Positions 34,071 to 46,116 of a stretch of DNA of 64,000 nt are shown here, in pieces. The translations under genes were made by a program, and so were the position numbers. How positions within the stretch are numbered: the first letter of the stretch is position 1; each line of letters starts with the position of its first letter. A model generated the notes under the pieces. That model saw nothing but the letters and a program-made list of their open reading frames with translations. It searched no databases and was not told where the DNA came from. The stretch is from Lepiota brunneoincarnata (Eukaryota > Basidiomycota > Agaricomycetes > Agaricales > Agaricaceae): the NCBI GenBank assembly GCA_023014365.1, contig JAEBUN010000010.1, positions 372,001-436,000 on the forward strand. Reading direction: 5' to 3'.

Positions 34071-35463
34071 TTAGCTGCGGAAGCTAGTGATGAATTGTCG
34101 AGGGTGGAGATCGAGCTTGCGGAGGTCGTATAGATAAGCAGCCGCTCTTTGTGCGTCCTCGTGCCTCTTGAAGTTGACGTAGCCAATACCCTTGCTCTTA
34201 CCTTCCTCGTCAGTGACAATGAGGGCGGAAGCAACGATACCGTATTGGGCGAAGAGTTCGGTAAATTCTTCCTGAACAATACATGGGTCCAAGTTCTCGA
34301 CTCGGGGGTTTGTGAACTCGACCTCCATCTCGTCAAACTTGGATTGGGGCTGCTAATTACAATGAGCACCGGCAACTAGCATTGAGGGCCAGAAATTCAC
34401 CTCGCGAGAGATATAACCAACATAGACCTCCTGGTCATTGAGCAGCACGCCATTGACCCACTTGACGGCATCCTCGGCAGCCTTAGCGTATTGATAACAG
34501 ACGAGACCACAGCCTTTGGAGCGACCATGCTCGTCGGTGGTGATCTTGCACGACAAAACGTTACCAAACCCAGTAAACGTGTCGTAGACGGCCTGAAAAC
34601 ATCGAAAATTGGATGTATGTGTTCTCCGGGTTGTAATACCTACCTTGCTATCAATATCTTTGTCTATATTTTTTATGATGATATTGACCCGGCCAGTCCC
34701 ACGTTGGGCGGGATCAGGCAGAGATTGCTGTCAGACACACCCAGTAGAGCCTGATGAAGCAACACATACCAGGCGCGGTCCGAGAGAGCGACGAGTAACA
34801 ACATCACGACAAACCTGGACGCTTTTGAAATGTCAGCAATAATCCAAGCTGAGACGACCTGCACAAAAAAGCACCTCGCGATCGGACCTACAGCGACGAA
34901 AGTGTGATAAAGCACTGACTCAGTGACCGTACGGTCGAGCTCGCTGACATAGAGAGAGGCGGGGGAGGACCTTGTCGAAGGAGCGGATTTACCATTCATA
35001 GTAGAACTTCGCTCCGAGGCTACGGGTTTGGTCGGTGGTAGTGCAAGAGGCGAAGAGGATATGGGCGCTGAGACATCATCTATTATAGGGCCTGAAAGAA
35101 GTAGAAAGCAGAGGTGGGCGGTAGTCGTTATGTGACAGGAGGGTGCACAGACCTTTCCTCCCATCGTTTCGGAGTACAATGAGACCATCCTTTATAGGAA
35201 CACTAGGCCGTCCAGAGCGAGTTGTTGGTATATGCGTGGTAGAGCCGGGAGACTGGGAATGAGGGGGAGTCCAAGATGATTGCAGTGGACCCTTGGACCA
35301 AGCTGACCTCCTTTGAGTCGTTGGATTCCGGGTCGATTTTGCAATGGTGGATTTGTTCGTACTATAGCGTATGAAGCATCGAAGGGGATAGAGTATTGGC
35401 CTCAGTGAGTGATAGGAGGTAGGTGGAGGAACTAACGAAAGGGGGCCTTTTGGTCGACCATCT
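34071..35463 (-). CDS. truncated poly(A)-binding-protein-like protein (RRM1-RRM3)
   Basis: Starts MVDQKAPF at 35463. Exons rebuilt from the minus strand give RRM1 (ASLYVSELDRTVTESVLY, followed by VGPIA), RRM2 with FTGFGNVLSCKITTDEHGRS, AVKWVNGVLLNDQEVYVG, and RRM3 with NPRVENLDPCIVQEEFTELF, DEEGKSKGIGYVNFKRHEDA. The order and wording follow cytoplasmic poly(A)-binding protein. The RRM2 RNP1 motif is degraded (GCGLVCYQ instead of GYGFVHYE), and the protein stops inside RRM3, so RRM4 and the C-terminal MLLE domain are missing. Functional PABP is about 650 residues. It is either a divergent short paralogue or a recent pseudogene; the main PABP gene should be elsewhere. Exact exon limits near 34600-34900 are uncertain. 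Confidence 0.62.
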
Positions 35464-36343
35464 TGACAAGGGGTGAGTTTAGATTGGACTCGTGCGTGAG
35501 TCTGTCGTCAAATGTGGCTCTCCGGCAGGCGTAAAAGCAGCGCGGAACCAGAAGTAAAATGCTGTCTACCCGTTCAGCACAAAGCGGGCAGACGCTCGTC
35601 CTTGATGTTGCCCGATCCAGTTTACACCAGCCTCTGGAATCTGGAGTTCTTTCTATCTCCCACAGCCAGACTCAGCATTTGTCTTTGGACCAGCATCGAT
35701 GAAAGGCGCACTCGATAAAAAAAAAAGTCGACAGCAGCGAAGGTCGGAGAATTGATATTACATAGGAAGTTTCCTCCGACTGAGGATTCAATGTTCAACC
35801 TACGTCACACACCAGTGATCCTACCAGATTTTTTCAATAAATCTGAGCACAAGAGAGGACGCGAAGGAGCCTGAGCCTGATGTAACTACACCATATTCTC
35901 GTGGGCGCAGCTTCGAACTATCCTCCGATGCCTACATATTATGATGTGTCGATGGTAGTCTTTTTTTTGGTTCGGTTCATCGATATTTTAAAAATTGGAA
36001 TTGGCTCTGGTCCCACCAAGTACCGTGTAAATTGTTTTTGAGATTGCCAGGGACGTAGCTTAGGCGGAATATGAAGACAGCGTCAAAGGCGAGCATGGTA
36101 AGGTCATCGATCACCCGGATGATCTTACTGGTCGAATAGGATGAGAATCGGTTGCCAGTCGAAACCATCAGTGTAACCATTTGAAAAGGGAACGAGTAGA
36201 GTGATGTAGCTGGAAAGCACAAATTACATGATAATATACAAAAAAATGCAAAGCAGATAAACAGATAATAAATCAACGAGCGACTTAAACTATATACAAC
36301 AGTCCACAAGACAGCAGAACGAGGGGGTTCGAGAAGCCCGTTT
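35464..36343. other. intergenic region
   Basis: No supported gene. A minus-strand 110-codon frame at 35977-36309 is hydrophobic and AT-rich, and appears to be chance 3' flank sequence of the protease gene. Confidence 0.4.
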
Positions 36344-38207
36344 CTAGTCAGCGCCTATCGGCTCTTCCTGCCCTGCTCGAGCCAGAGCTCTCGTTTTTGC
36401 CTCTTCCCATCTCAAAAGCTCTTGCTTCAAGCTCTCTACCCGGACTTCGTTCACAGGGTGCGTCGACCCCATGATATTGCGAGCAAGTGGATCAGCCCCA
36501 TTAATAGTCTCGAGTTTCGATCCCCTCGGACTTGAGCAATCGGATATCGCGCCACGCGTCTCCCAGAACCTAACAGCATCTCGGGCGTCAAATCCCGCAT
36601 GAGCAAGAAGTCTGGATTATGGACGGTGAGCGGTCAATTCAGATGCATGGAAAAAAGAACCATACCTAGCGGAGACAACGTCAGCTTCGATCTCTTGCTT
36701 CATGCTCGTGCAATACTGCCCCAATTTGCTCAATTCAACGGATCCAACCTTTCCCAACTGGGCGACAGCATCATTCACGAACGGACCAAAGATCATCGTG
36801 ATGGGGAATAGAGCCACGCGAACGACGTCCGAAATGATGGACAGGATCCCTGGCACGATGACTGTTCCAGAAGACAGGGTCTCCAGGTGATGAGAAAGTA
36901 TCAAATGGGAGAGCTCGTGGGCAAGAAGGATGGCGAGTTCCGATGTCTGCTCCCGAGTTGGTGTTGGGTGAGAGACCACAAGGGACACTGGAGAAAACAG
37001 GTTCCCAAACAGCCGCGACCACCATGATCGCGATCTAGGTGTTTCCAGTTGCTCGGATGCTGGCGGCATCCTCGCAAAGATGTCATCCAAGAAACCTGAA
37101 TACACAACGATACCGCCTCCTCCATCAGGTCCGAACCCATAGGAGAATGCATTCCGTGTTTCTGGGTTATCCACCACGAGGAGTGAGTAAGGAGGCCCTA
37201 GGATAGTGTGCGAAACTGGATGCGGATATTTCTGTTCCGTCAGGGTCTCGCAGAATGACTTGAGGTACTCCGAGGCGCGTGGTCTCGGACGTAGAGGGAA
37301 CTCTGCAGGTGGTGGCATGGGTTTCTCATCCCCGTCAACACCGTCTCGATACCAGTCCGGACACAGTTCCGGCTCGTGCGCGAGGATGGGTATGGTTGCC
37401 TCGAGCTTGCGCAGCGTGTCGTTGACCCAGACGTACCTCCAGTCTGAAGGTGGGATGTAGCGCGGTGCGCCCTCTTCGGCGAGAATATCGCCTATGGAAC
37501 GATACCATCCAGGTCCTGCAAGTTGCGCAGCAATTTCACTTTCTTCCTCTGGTGACAGAATGATCATGCGCCACCTAGCCCAACGGGAATGATGCAGCCG
37601 TCAAACCGAAAGAATGGTAATAGAGATGAGTCAACACTTACCTCCCTGTCAAGGGTGTGCGCTCCAGGCTAGCAATGATAGTACCCCAGAACAAAACAAA
37701 CGGGACGAGGAGCATGATCTTTAAGAAGGCCGTTCGATGTTTTATCCGCGCAAGAACCGCATCCTTGTTTTCGTTTGATATCGGCTGCCCATGTCTTGTT
37801 TTACCACTCAGGACGCGCATCCGGGATTTGTGGTTTTTGACTAGTATGATAGGCATGAATGTGAGCCCAATGCGGGCAGCTGTCCGTGCAACCTCTAAAG
37901 CTGTGGATGTCTACCAAGATATTTACGGCTAGTAAGCTTTTGGTGATGCACGAGAACTTATTAAGCATACCTTGAGAATGGATGCAAAAAGAGGAATCAG
38001 CGGACCAGGAGGTATTTGATTCCTCCTTGTCGAGTGGAAAGGTGCACAAGACGGCAGTTGAGAGCGGGAAATGAACTCATATTGTGGCCGGATCCTCGGC
38101 CTCCGTCCAGCGAGACCGGGAAGATGATGTCGCACTGGTGAGAGCCCTAGGCGATGGGCAGTGCGCGAGGGACTGGAGAGGAGAGCGCTGAGGAGAGAGC
38201 GCGACAT
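36344..38207 (-). CDS. mitochondrial M48 metalloprotease, OMA1 type
   Basis: Four exons (37971-38207, 37642-37910, 36666-37574, 36344-36611) give 560 residues. The N-terminus (MSRSLLSALLSSPSRTAHRL) is Arg/Ser-rich without acidic residues, a typical mitochondrial presequence. A membrane helix follows (LKIMLLVPFVLFWGTIIASL), then ERTPLTGRWRMIILSPEEE, a sequence characteristic of fungal OMA1. The zinc site is HELSH with the third ligand in QEIEADVVSA, so the enzyme should be active. OMA1 is an inner-membrane quality-control protease that cleaves stress-destabilised membrane proteins. The C-terminus carries MGSTHPVNEVRVESL, the conserved substrate-side motif. Gene structure is clean, with no frame problem. 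It is followed on the same strand by the SVF1-like gene 105 bp upstream of its start. Confidence 0.86.
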
Positions 38208-38312
38208 GGTACATGGTGTGTTGTTCAGGGTGAGGATGGACCTCTTGAAATTACAAGATAAGCTGGCACGTGAGCCGCAGCCGATGATGATGACTCGGCT
38301 TCCTTCAACTAT

Positions 38313-39798
38313 CTATTCAGAGATATACGTAGCCTCGTTGTACAACATCCCCTGCACTTCCACGCCCTGTGAGAGTCCTTCTCCGACCCCTTCCGGCGCA
38401 GTAAGTTTGAGCGTGGCAGGATTCATCCACTGCGGGAATATCAGATTATTTTGCCGCAAAATGGAGAAAAGAACCCCGAACCTGGTAGATGTAAGGTTTC
38501 GTCCCAGCAACGTAGCTAACCGCCATCTTCACTACATAGGGGATCTCCGCTAGCACGTCTACCTTTTCAATCAACCCTCGGGGCTTCTCTACACTACCGA
38601 GATCCACCTGTTGACTCGCACAGACTTCCCCGGCACCATCGGGAATCAAGGAAATTCCCTTCCACTCGAACAAAATTTCACTGGGTTTCCCGTATCCTGT
38701 ATCAGGGTCATGCTGAGGCTTCAACTGCAATACCTTGGACATGACCGCCGCTTCGCCCGCAGAGGGATCTTCGCCCGGCGCAATCGTCTGTGCGGTGACT
38801 GACACAAGCTTGTTGTTGATCACAAGCGAGCCAACATTAACAACAACACCGCCTGAGCCCGTTCCGCGCTTCCCGTACTGGTTTGTCGTCTTGAACTCCA
38901 TCTGGATTGCAGATACACCATTCATCTCTGCGCTTTGAAAGTGCGCAAAGTTCCACGAAGCAGCCACGAGGTTCGGGCGCATCCCCTGAATTGCGTGAAC
39001 GAACATGCCAGGACCTTCCATAGCCTCTGCCTTGCCGTTTTGAATGAGATGGCCCTCCGCCACCAGGCGAGGCCAGAATCGATGAATAACGTATCCATCG
39101 GGCTTCTGGAGATCCGTACCAAAATACGAGTACCCGCCTTTGGGACCTTCGCCCACCTTGAAGCCTGGCACGGATGATGGGCGTTTGAGCTCCAATGAGA
39201 CTTGCAGATCGGCGCCGAGATTGGCGCGGATGGTGTATGATTCTGGATAGTCTGGGGTGTTGGGGTGGGGTTTGAAGGTGATGGCGAACTCATCAGCTTT
39301 GCTTGACCGTTTGTCAAGCCCTGGAGGCGGAGTGACAAAGTTGTTCACGTTGATCGACTTCCAGACTTGTTGTCCCGTCTTCGAGTCGTAGATCTTGCAT
39401 GTAAACTGAATAGTCGGATACCACAGCCTGCAATCCATAGTTGGCGCGGCCGCGAAAGGAAGATAAGCAGCTTGACGGAAGTTCACGGATGTTGTGCTCA
39501 CCCGACAGATGAGTGTATCACCTGGCACATAACAGACCGCCCATCTCCTGTGATAATATAGAACGTCTGGGTCTCCGTGACGAACCCTCCAGCACACAAC
39601 CACTCTGTATCGGTCGGCTGCAGCTCCCCGAAGAGCTTGTTAGCTGGAACCCCAGCAGCCACCGGGTGGAAATTAGGAGCTTTCGGATCAACAGGCGCGG
39701 AGGTCCTATGCAGCACAATGCCAGACAGCCCCGATGGTCAGCCAAGATAAGCAAGAGTGTAAACCGATGATACTGACGAGAAAATACTGGAGAACATG
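38313..39798 (-). CDS. svf1: survival factor 1 (SVF1)-like protein
   Basis: Starts MFSSIFS; a first intron leads to APVDPKAPNFHPVAAG, then LQPTDTEWLCAGGFVTETQT, WYPTIQFTCKIYD, SSVPGFKVGEGPKGGYSYFG and KGISLIPDGAGE. The last exon ends GVEVQGMLYNEATYISE. The order matches the SVF1 family, lipocalin-like double-barrel proteins of about 380-400 residues; yeast Svf1 is known for protection from oxidative and cold stress and for ceramide transfer between membranes. The short hydrophobic/amphipathic start fits the N-terminal helix known to bring Svf1 to membranes. No frame problems. At least four exons; the donor near 38456 (GTTCGG) and acceptor TTCCCGCAG are used before WMNPATLKL. Confidence 0.85.
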
Positions 39799-39899
39799 GT
39801 GGTAGCAGAGACTGCGATTGTGACTGAGGCTACTGACCCGAAGGACCCTGTGATATAATTCGGAACATGACGGCACTCTAACCTAAACACACAGTTTCA

Positions 39900-41279
39900 T
39901 CATTCTCTATCTATTTCTTCCTCGCCTGAGCTCCGTCGTCGCTTTCGACCACGCCGCTCTACAGGGCTATGTACTTCCTGCTCCCCAATCGATATGGCAT
40001 CGTTCCAAGAATCTGAATGAAAATCATATTCATCAAACCCTCCACCTCGTTCCGCAGCAAAAAGCTCATTGCCATCGTTCTTCCAGGTTGACACGCCCCC
40101 AGGGCTGTCCCCTTCTATAAGTGGAATGCCGCTAGAACTTGGAAGTATAGGATCCAGGGACAGGGCAGGGGAAGCTGTCACCAGTGATTCTGCTGCGCTC
40201 GTCGCGTTCGAAAAACCAGGCAATGCGATGCTTCCACCTCGATCAGCATCATATGCCCACGAAAAGTCCTCCGCAGCAGCATCCGACGTGTTCTGCGAAA
40301 CATCAAGTGCTACTTTTGCTTCCAATCCGGTAACCCCAGTCTTTTCAAACATCAGCTCGCCGCGCTCTACGAGCTCCAACAGTCTCTGATTCTGACTTGC
40401 TTTCAAACTCGACGGATTGGCCGCTGGAATATCAGATGGCCAGCCGACCATCTGAACACCATAAAGGTTCAACCGTTCTGGGTTTGTCCACTTCATCTCT
40501 GCTTTCCAGATGCCGCTAACCTTCCTAAGGATCGGTTAGGGTCAATTCACGGGAGGAATAGTATATACACGTACCTCAGCCGTGAGCGGATAGCTTCGTA
40601 CAAATCGACTTTTACTTGTCTCGCCGATCGTACGGGAAGCGGTGAGCTCTCCTGAGCAGGTGGCTCGTGAGGACCCACGTCTTCCTGTGTGCATAGTTGT
40701 TGTTTCTGTGCATATGCTCTGAACGTGGCAGCACCGGAATCTCCTCCACCGCGCAAACCGCGATAGAATTCGCGTCCGATGAGTGAGCCACCGAGAAATC
40801 CTGCGTCCTGAGGATTGTGCGGGTCGACAGCGAGCAAGAAGGATTGTACACCCGTAACTCTTGCCAGAGACTCTAACGTCTTCGAAGACTCAATGAGAGC
40901 ATTGCGTACTAGAACTTGTCAGCACGATTACATCTGTATGAAATACCAGCGCACCCCGGATGAGTCTCTCCTCTCCCTCTGTTCCACCGGTGTCTTCTTG
41001 CTTCGCACCCACTATGACAGGTGCACGTCCGAACAAGCATTTCACGTGCCATTCTGCGACATATCGTCTTGTCTAAATGGAATACAGAACAAGCGGCCCT
41101 TGGCAAAGGTAAGCTCGGACCTGGCGCAGTGTGATTCATGCCACCTCTTCAAAAGACCTCGACTCCCTCTCTGCAAAAGCCTCAATTTCTGTCAAGGACT
41201 TCTGTACAAATGCGTCGAGACGCTCGAGAAAGAGCGCGTTATCTGGATCTGACGCTGAGGCATACTCTGTGAGAGTCAT
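39900..41279 (-). CDS. hypothetical basidiomycete protein
   Basis: Begins MTLTEYASASDPDNALFLER at 41279 with an acidic helical first exon (LTEIEAFAERESRSFEE). A middle part around 40560-40840 includes VDPHNPQDAGFLGGSLIGRE and VKVDLYEAIRSRLR. The last exon (39900 to about 40520) includes NPERLNLYGVQMVGWPSDIP and an acidic/Ser-rich tail ending in a basic cluster, RRGRKRRRSS. The tail basic patch may be a nuclear localisation signal. The small ordered part with GWPxxIP resembles uncharacterised fungal proteins; I cannot name the function. Divergent from the ACL4-like gene with only 98 bp between start codons, so they probably share a promoter. Confidence 0.58.
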
Positions 41280-41377
41280 AGATGGTGGTTGAGCGGACGA
41301 TAACGAATAGTAATAATTTTATTGTTTGATAATTACCCTGCACGTGACCGTCTCTCCTTTCTCTTCCCTCAGATCTA
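41280..41377. promoter_or_regulatory. 98-bp divergent promoter
   Basis: Separates the hypothetical gene (minus) from the ACL4-like gene (plus). It contains CACGTG at about 41341, an E-box/CACGTG element of the kind found in the other divergent promoter at 4.2 kb. Confidence 0.45.
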
Positions 41378-42636
41378 ATGGGACGCACAAGGATAAAACA
41401 CTCAAAGACGGTAACACAGCCAAAAACACCCTCGACACATGATCTCTTCGAAAAGGCACAGGAACTGATTGTCCAGTGTAATTATGAACTTGCTCTACGT
41501 TTTGTGAGACGGATATTGGAGAAACAGCCCGATAATGTCGAGGCCAAAGAGATGCTGGGTGTCTCGTTGCTAGAAACGGGGGAGATTGACGCAGCAAAGG
41601 AGGTCAGTCCCATTATATTTTTTGCATCGTCCTCCCCACTGAGTCTGTAATAGGCATTCCAATCTCTTATTCAACTGTCCTCATCACCACCCTCTGCGCA
41701 TCTTTACCTGGCTCAGTTGTCCGATGACGACCCAAGACTTGCACTACGGCATTACCAGGCTGCAGTGGACATCCTCACCAATCAACTGAAAGGAAAACAA
41801 AACGCTCCCACCCCTACGAGTGTTTCAGATGAGACAGAGATCAAGAGCAATATCGTTCGCGCTCTCGTGGGCCAAGTAGAAATATGGATGGATCCTTCTT
41901 ATGATCTCTGGTACGTATTTAACTCCTATCTGTCCAATACTCCAATTCATACTCCTTCAGCTTTGAGCCCGAAGCTGATAGAACCTGCGAAGACCTCCTC
42001 GGCCTCGCTCTGCAAACCGACCCCGACAACCCAGAAGCTCTACAAGCCTTAGCATCCGTCCGCATGTCCCAACAACGCCCCGACGAGGCGGGGCGGATCC
42101 TGGAAAAAGTCTGGGCGAGATGGAAGAACCTCGACCTTGATGATCCTGCACTCCCACCCATTCCAACCCGACTATCACTCGTGAAACTCTTCTTGGAATT
42201 GTTCTTGTATACCCCTGCGCTCTTGGTGCTCCAGGGCATAATGGCCACTGATGATCAGGAGGTGGAGGGGTGGTATCTTGAGGGGTGGTGTTTTTTCCTT
42301 ATGTCTGAGCATGCGAAGGAATCTGCAGATGGAAAGCTCGAGGATGTTTCTTGGGAAGAGCTGGCAAGAGATTCGAGGGACTGTTTGGAGACGTGTCAAG
42401 TTGTGAGTCCTACTTTTCTTTTCTGGGAGAATGCTAGCTGAATACTTTATCTGAAGCTGCACACCAATCAGGACCATCCAGATAAACCGATATTAGACCA
42501 CGTTCTCGAGCTGATAACAAAATTAGACGCCTTGGGGATCAAACCCTCTCCCCTTGATGACGAGGATGATCCCAGCAGCGACGGCGAAGGAGAGTGGGAT
42601 GATGTAAGTGAGGAAGGAGATGTAGAGATGCAATAG
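41378..42636 (+). CDS. acl4: ACL4-like TPR chaperone of ribosomal protein L4
   Basis: Several exons encode MGRTRIKHSKTVTQP, then tetratricopeptide repeats: LFEKAQELIVQCNYELALRF, ILEKQPDNVEAKEMLGVSLL, LALQTDPDNPEALQALASVR and SQQRPDEAGRILEKV. An acidic tail follows (DDEDDPSSDGEGEWDD). Length about 380 residues. The arrangement of a basic start, TPR superhelix and acidic C-terminus matches yeast Acl4, a dedicated chaperone that captures nascent Rpl4 and escorts it to the nucleus. No frame problems; the intron at about 41911-41961 has donor GTACGT and acceptor TTCAG and splits a Cys codon. The assignment rests on repeat layout and termini, so another TPR protein is possible. Confidence 0.68.
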
Positions 42637-43062
42637 CGTCAGCAGTTTTGCAACTAAAAGTATCTTATTACGCATTTAAAAAAAAAAGAGCCCCGAGTGT
42701 GTGTGACCAAAATAACCTCGAATGTTTCCAAAGAGGCGCCCGTTCACCCCCCTTACCTCCTCATTCCCTGCACCAGGCGCTGCAGGAGTCCAGAGTCACC
42801 ACCCGCGGGACCCAGGAGGACCTCCACAAAGTCTATCATAAACATTCCAATATTACCACGCCCCCGATATCTACACGCAAGGGAGACATTCACGTAAGAT
42901 TTACGAGCTGGACACGACGAAGACGAACCCACGAACCCACCAAAACCAACAGCAGATCTTCCTCTTAACAACTAATACGACATCCCACCTATTCTCAAGC
43001 TAGAGCTTGAGTCTCCAAAAAAAAACCATAAACCATATACCCACTAGCCAAAACCTGAAGCA
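42637..43062. other. intergenic region
   Basis: 426 bp holding the ACL4-like 3' end and the PfkB-gene promoter. C-rich in its middle, with an A-run just before the next start. No gene seen. Confidence 0.4.
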
Positions 43063-44941
43063 ATGGCAAAACTCCGCCGCGACACGTTCTCCTCCATGAA
43101 TGCCAGTCCTTCTCCAACCGGGGCAACAACCTCTCCAGGCGCTGCTTACACCCCCGAACTCACCAGACCCCTCCGTGTAGTGGCCTCAGGCACACTCTTC
43201 CTGACCCATACTCTCTCTGTACCAAATCATCCTCTACCTTCCAGTGCGATCAGAGCCCACGCAGTTGAAAAGACCAGGGGTGGAAGCGCTAACACGGTGG
43301 GTATGATGCCTTTCCGCTGACATGGTACGCTCACGAGCAAGAAAGATACTCTCGCTGCTTGCCCAGTTCCCTGCGGTGGAAGCCGTCCTTGTTGCTCCTC
43401 TTAGCGGAAATGATGAAGGAAGGAGAATTCTGCTTGATCTGGAAAATGAAGGAGTGATCACACAATATTGCAAGCTTTGGCCTGCCGCTGGCGTACCAAG
43501 TGCCTGGGTAATACATTCTGGTGCGTTCATGTGCCTCTGAAGATTATAAATGACTAACCTAATCTCCCGTTAGCGGAGGATAACACGCGCACAGTAATCA
43601 ACCACAATCCCCTCCCTGACATCACGCATGAAGACTTTGTCTCCCTTCTCGGTCCCCTCCTGGCACCAGAAAACTACCCGGAGAACTATGCCCAGCTCCA
43701 GCAACAATATTACCACCAGCACCCGCACCTTATTCAACCACACCCCGCCCTTCCCACACCAAGTGGCCTCAACGGACGACTGGTGACAAACCCCCGCGGA
43801 AGTCTCAGCCCCCGTCCAGGAACGTCTGGAGGTACGGGCGGAGCGAACTCTGGTGGTTCTAGTCCGCGGCCATCGCAAAGCAGTGGACGCCCAGCGTTAT
43901 CCAACCCAAACAGCCCCGCGCCGTTTGACTGGCTGCATTTCGAGGGTAGATCCGTCAAGACGACGTTGAACAACATGGTCGGCTTGGACGGCTTGGCGAG
44001 GGAGAGGAAGTGGAGAAGTCATTGTGTGTTCAGTGTAGATATAGGAAGAAAGGCGAGGCAAGGAGTCGAAGCGGTAATGTCCCCTCATTCTATTTGCGAC
44101 CCAATGTGGTGCATTGACCTTTGCCCTGAAGCTGGTTCCCCATGCGGATGTGCTTTTCCTGAACAAGCACTATGCACAGGCCCACTCTCCGCATTATGCG
44201 AGTACGCCCCGTACATTCCTATTATCCTTAACGGCACTTGTTCCCCCGCACGCCCTACTCGTCGCCTATTGGGGTAAAGATGGTGCAGCCGTGCTGTCGC
44301 TCCCAACCCGGGAATATTTCCAGAGCTCATGCTGGGTAGAAGAGCAGCCTCCCCCAGTGTCACCCCTTCCCGTGGGTACAGACGGGGCGCACCCAGGGGA
44401 TAGGACCATGGAGATGCAGAGTGTGCGGAGTGGAAGTGATTTCTGGGCCGATGGACGGAGCAGGACGCCGTCAAGCAGCGCATATACGCTTTCAGCACAG
44501 GTCGGAAGGTACCTGGAGGGGGACAACGGTGATCTCCAACACTCTCCCTCCTCATCAGGACATGCGCACTCGAACTCGAGAGACGAGTCGATGGCGATTA
44601 CGGAAGGGGATGATTATGATGAACGGACATCGCAAGATACGGAGCGGGGCGTTAATGGGACGACGAGTGGGGTTGTCGATGAAGTCGGTGCCCATGAGGC
44701 CTTTATCGCCGGAATGATATATGCACTAAGCAGGAGGATATGTCCTGGTGCACCGTACACTCCCAGTGCTGGTGGACGAGAGGATAGTCGAGGGAATTCT
44801 GGGAATGATGACTTGAGGGCGAGATGGAGACTAGACGAATGTTTGAGATTTGCGACGGAGCTCTCTGGACGGAAGGCAAGGCGGAAAACTTGGGATGGAC
44901 TTGGAGAGGAAATGGTTAGGGCTGGATGGTTTGACATTTAA
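43063..44941 (+). CDS. PfkB-family sugar kinase (ketohexokinase-like) with altered active-site motif
   Basis: Exons encode MAKLRRDTFSSMNASPSPTG, then VVASGTLFLTHTLSVPNHPL, HAVEKTRGGSANT (the GGSANxA substrate block), LVAPLSGNDEGRRIL and GVPSAWVIHS. A long Ser/Pro/Gly-rich insertion (about 43700-43910) is followed by WLHFEGRSVKTTLNNM, VLFLNKHYAQ, ALLVAYWGKDGA, a second Ser-rich insertion, and GAHEAFIAGMIYALSR near the end. The fold is that of ribokinase/ketohexokinase. The family's second signature is DTxGAGDxF, where the last Asp is the catalytic base; here it reads DEVGAHEAF, so the base is Glu and the anion-hole Gly is His. Activity may be altered or lost. About 560 residues against about 300 in animal enzymes; the excess is low-complexity insertion. 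Clean reading frame. Confidence 0.75.
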
Positions 44942-46116
44942 ACGTTTAAATAACAATACAGCTTCGTAGGCTTTGGCGGGTACTTGTAGAAAAGTACATC
45001 GCAGCACCCGATGATGTGTTGCGTCGCAAAGTCTTGAATCCAACCCCTCGCTATACCCGGCCAGTTCTACCTTTGCGCATTCGCCTCCCATCCCTTCAAC
45101 CCCACCCTTTTTAAGGCCAGGACAAAACCTCAAGCAGAGACGTTATCAGGCCAACCGCTAGTTAGGTGCCAGACATGGACAAGTATTGAGCTTCGAAGGT
45201 CCTTTCTGCTGAAGAAATAATGCGAGCTCGAGTTTTTGCGGCAAATCGCCGAGGATGATAATTATCGCGAGCCCTACTCCTGCACAACCATTCCGAAAAG
45301 TGGGACCTCGGAGGCCCGTATCTGTGTCTAACGGACCACCTCGAGCCAGCAACGCACGTCTCCGGATTCCATTGCAGCGCCTCAAAGAAGACACTGGCAG
45401 TTACCATAGCGCAAATTGTCACCGCCCTGGCGGAGAGTCTGTTGCCAGCTGCATTGACTGGGAAATTTCCAGCTTTCCCTCTATCTCATGACGTGCTGAC
45501 GTGCCTCGACTTAGCTTCAGATGTTAAACTTGACACCATACCCTTCGACTCTGCTCCAAGCGACCAGTACGTGGAGGAGCAGCTCACAGCGGAGCCTGTT
45601 GTTGCCGAGGGCGATGTCGACGTGGATAGTTTCGCACATACTAGGTTTCCATGAACGTCCGCCCAGACGGTCAAACCGGAGACTAAGTCTCAGACACAGC
45701 ATTGTCTGGTTCACATTCTTCACAGCTGGGGGCAATGGAGATATGGTTTCAGTCTTCTTCTCACTAGTAACCATTCTCTTCCCGGTGTAGTGCAGGTAAA
45801 ACAAGGGCATCAACTTATTCGGTCCTAGAGAAAGGGAAGGATTCATCTCCGGCTATGAAGATATCAGTTCTCCATCGGGACACCCCACCTCTCGCTTCGC
45901 ATATGCTGTTCCTTTGGTCACCTGTATCGGCAACAAAACCGAGTTCCGACCTTATGTTACACTAGTTTGGGTGGTGCCGTCCCCGTGGTGGGCATGATGT
46001 AATGGAGAGTGAGCCTGTATGCGGCCTCGCGACGAACACCAGTTATTAGACAGTGACAGCCCATTTCTTCAGATTTCCCCAGAGTCCTTCTTGCCCTTCT
46101 ATTAACTGTTAAAACA
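44942..46116. other. 1.2-kb intergenic region with duplicated promoter segment
   Basis: Short plus-strand frames at 45255-45654 read plausibly but show no domain. The part from about 45960 to 46116 is similar to 50850-51000 upstream of copy 5 (both contain GTGGGCA-GATG-AAT blocks and similar spacing to the GTPase exon), so the 5' flank was duplicated with the gene. Confidence 0.4.

Noticed and set aside
35977..36309. Hydrophobic 110-codon minus-strand frame
   Set aside because: AT-rich flank of the OMA1-type gene; hydrophobicity follows from T-rich codons and there is no start context or intron support.
45255..45654. Plus-strand open frames upstream of copy 3
   Set aside because: Short, in different frames, with no motif; likely degraded intergenic sequence.
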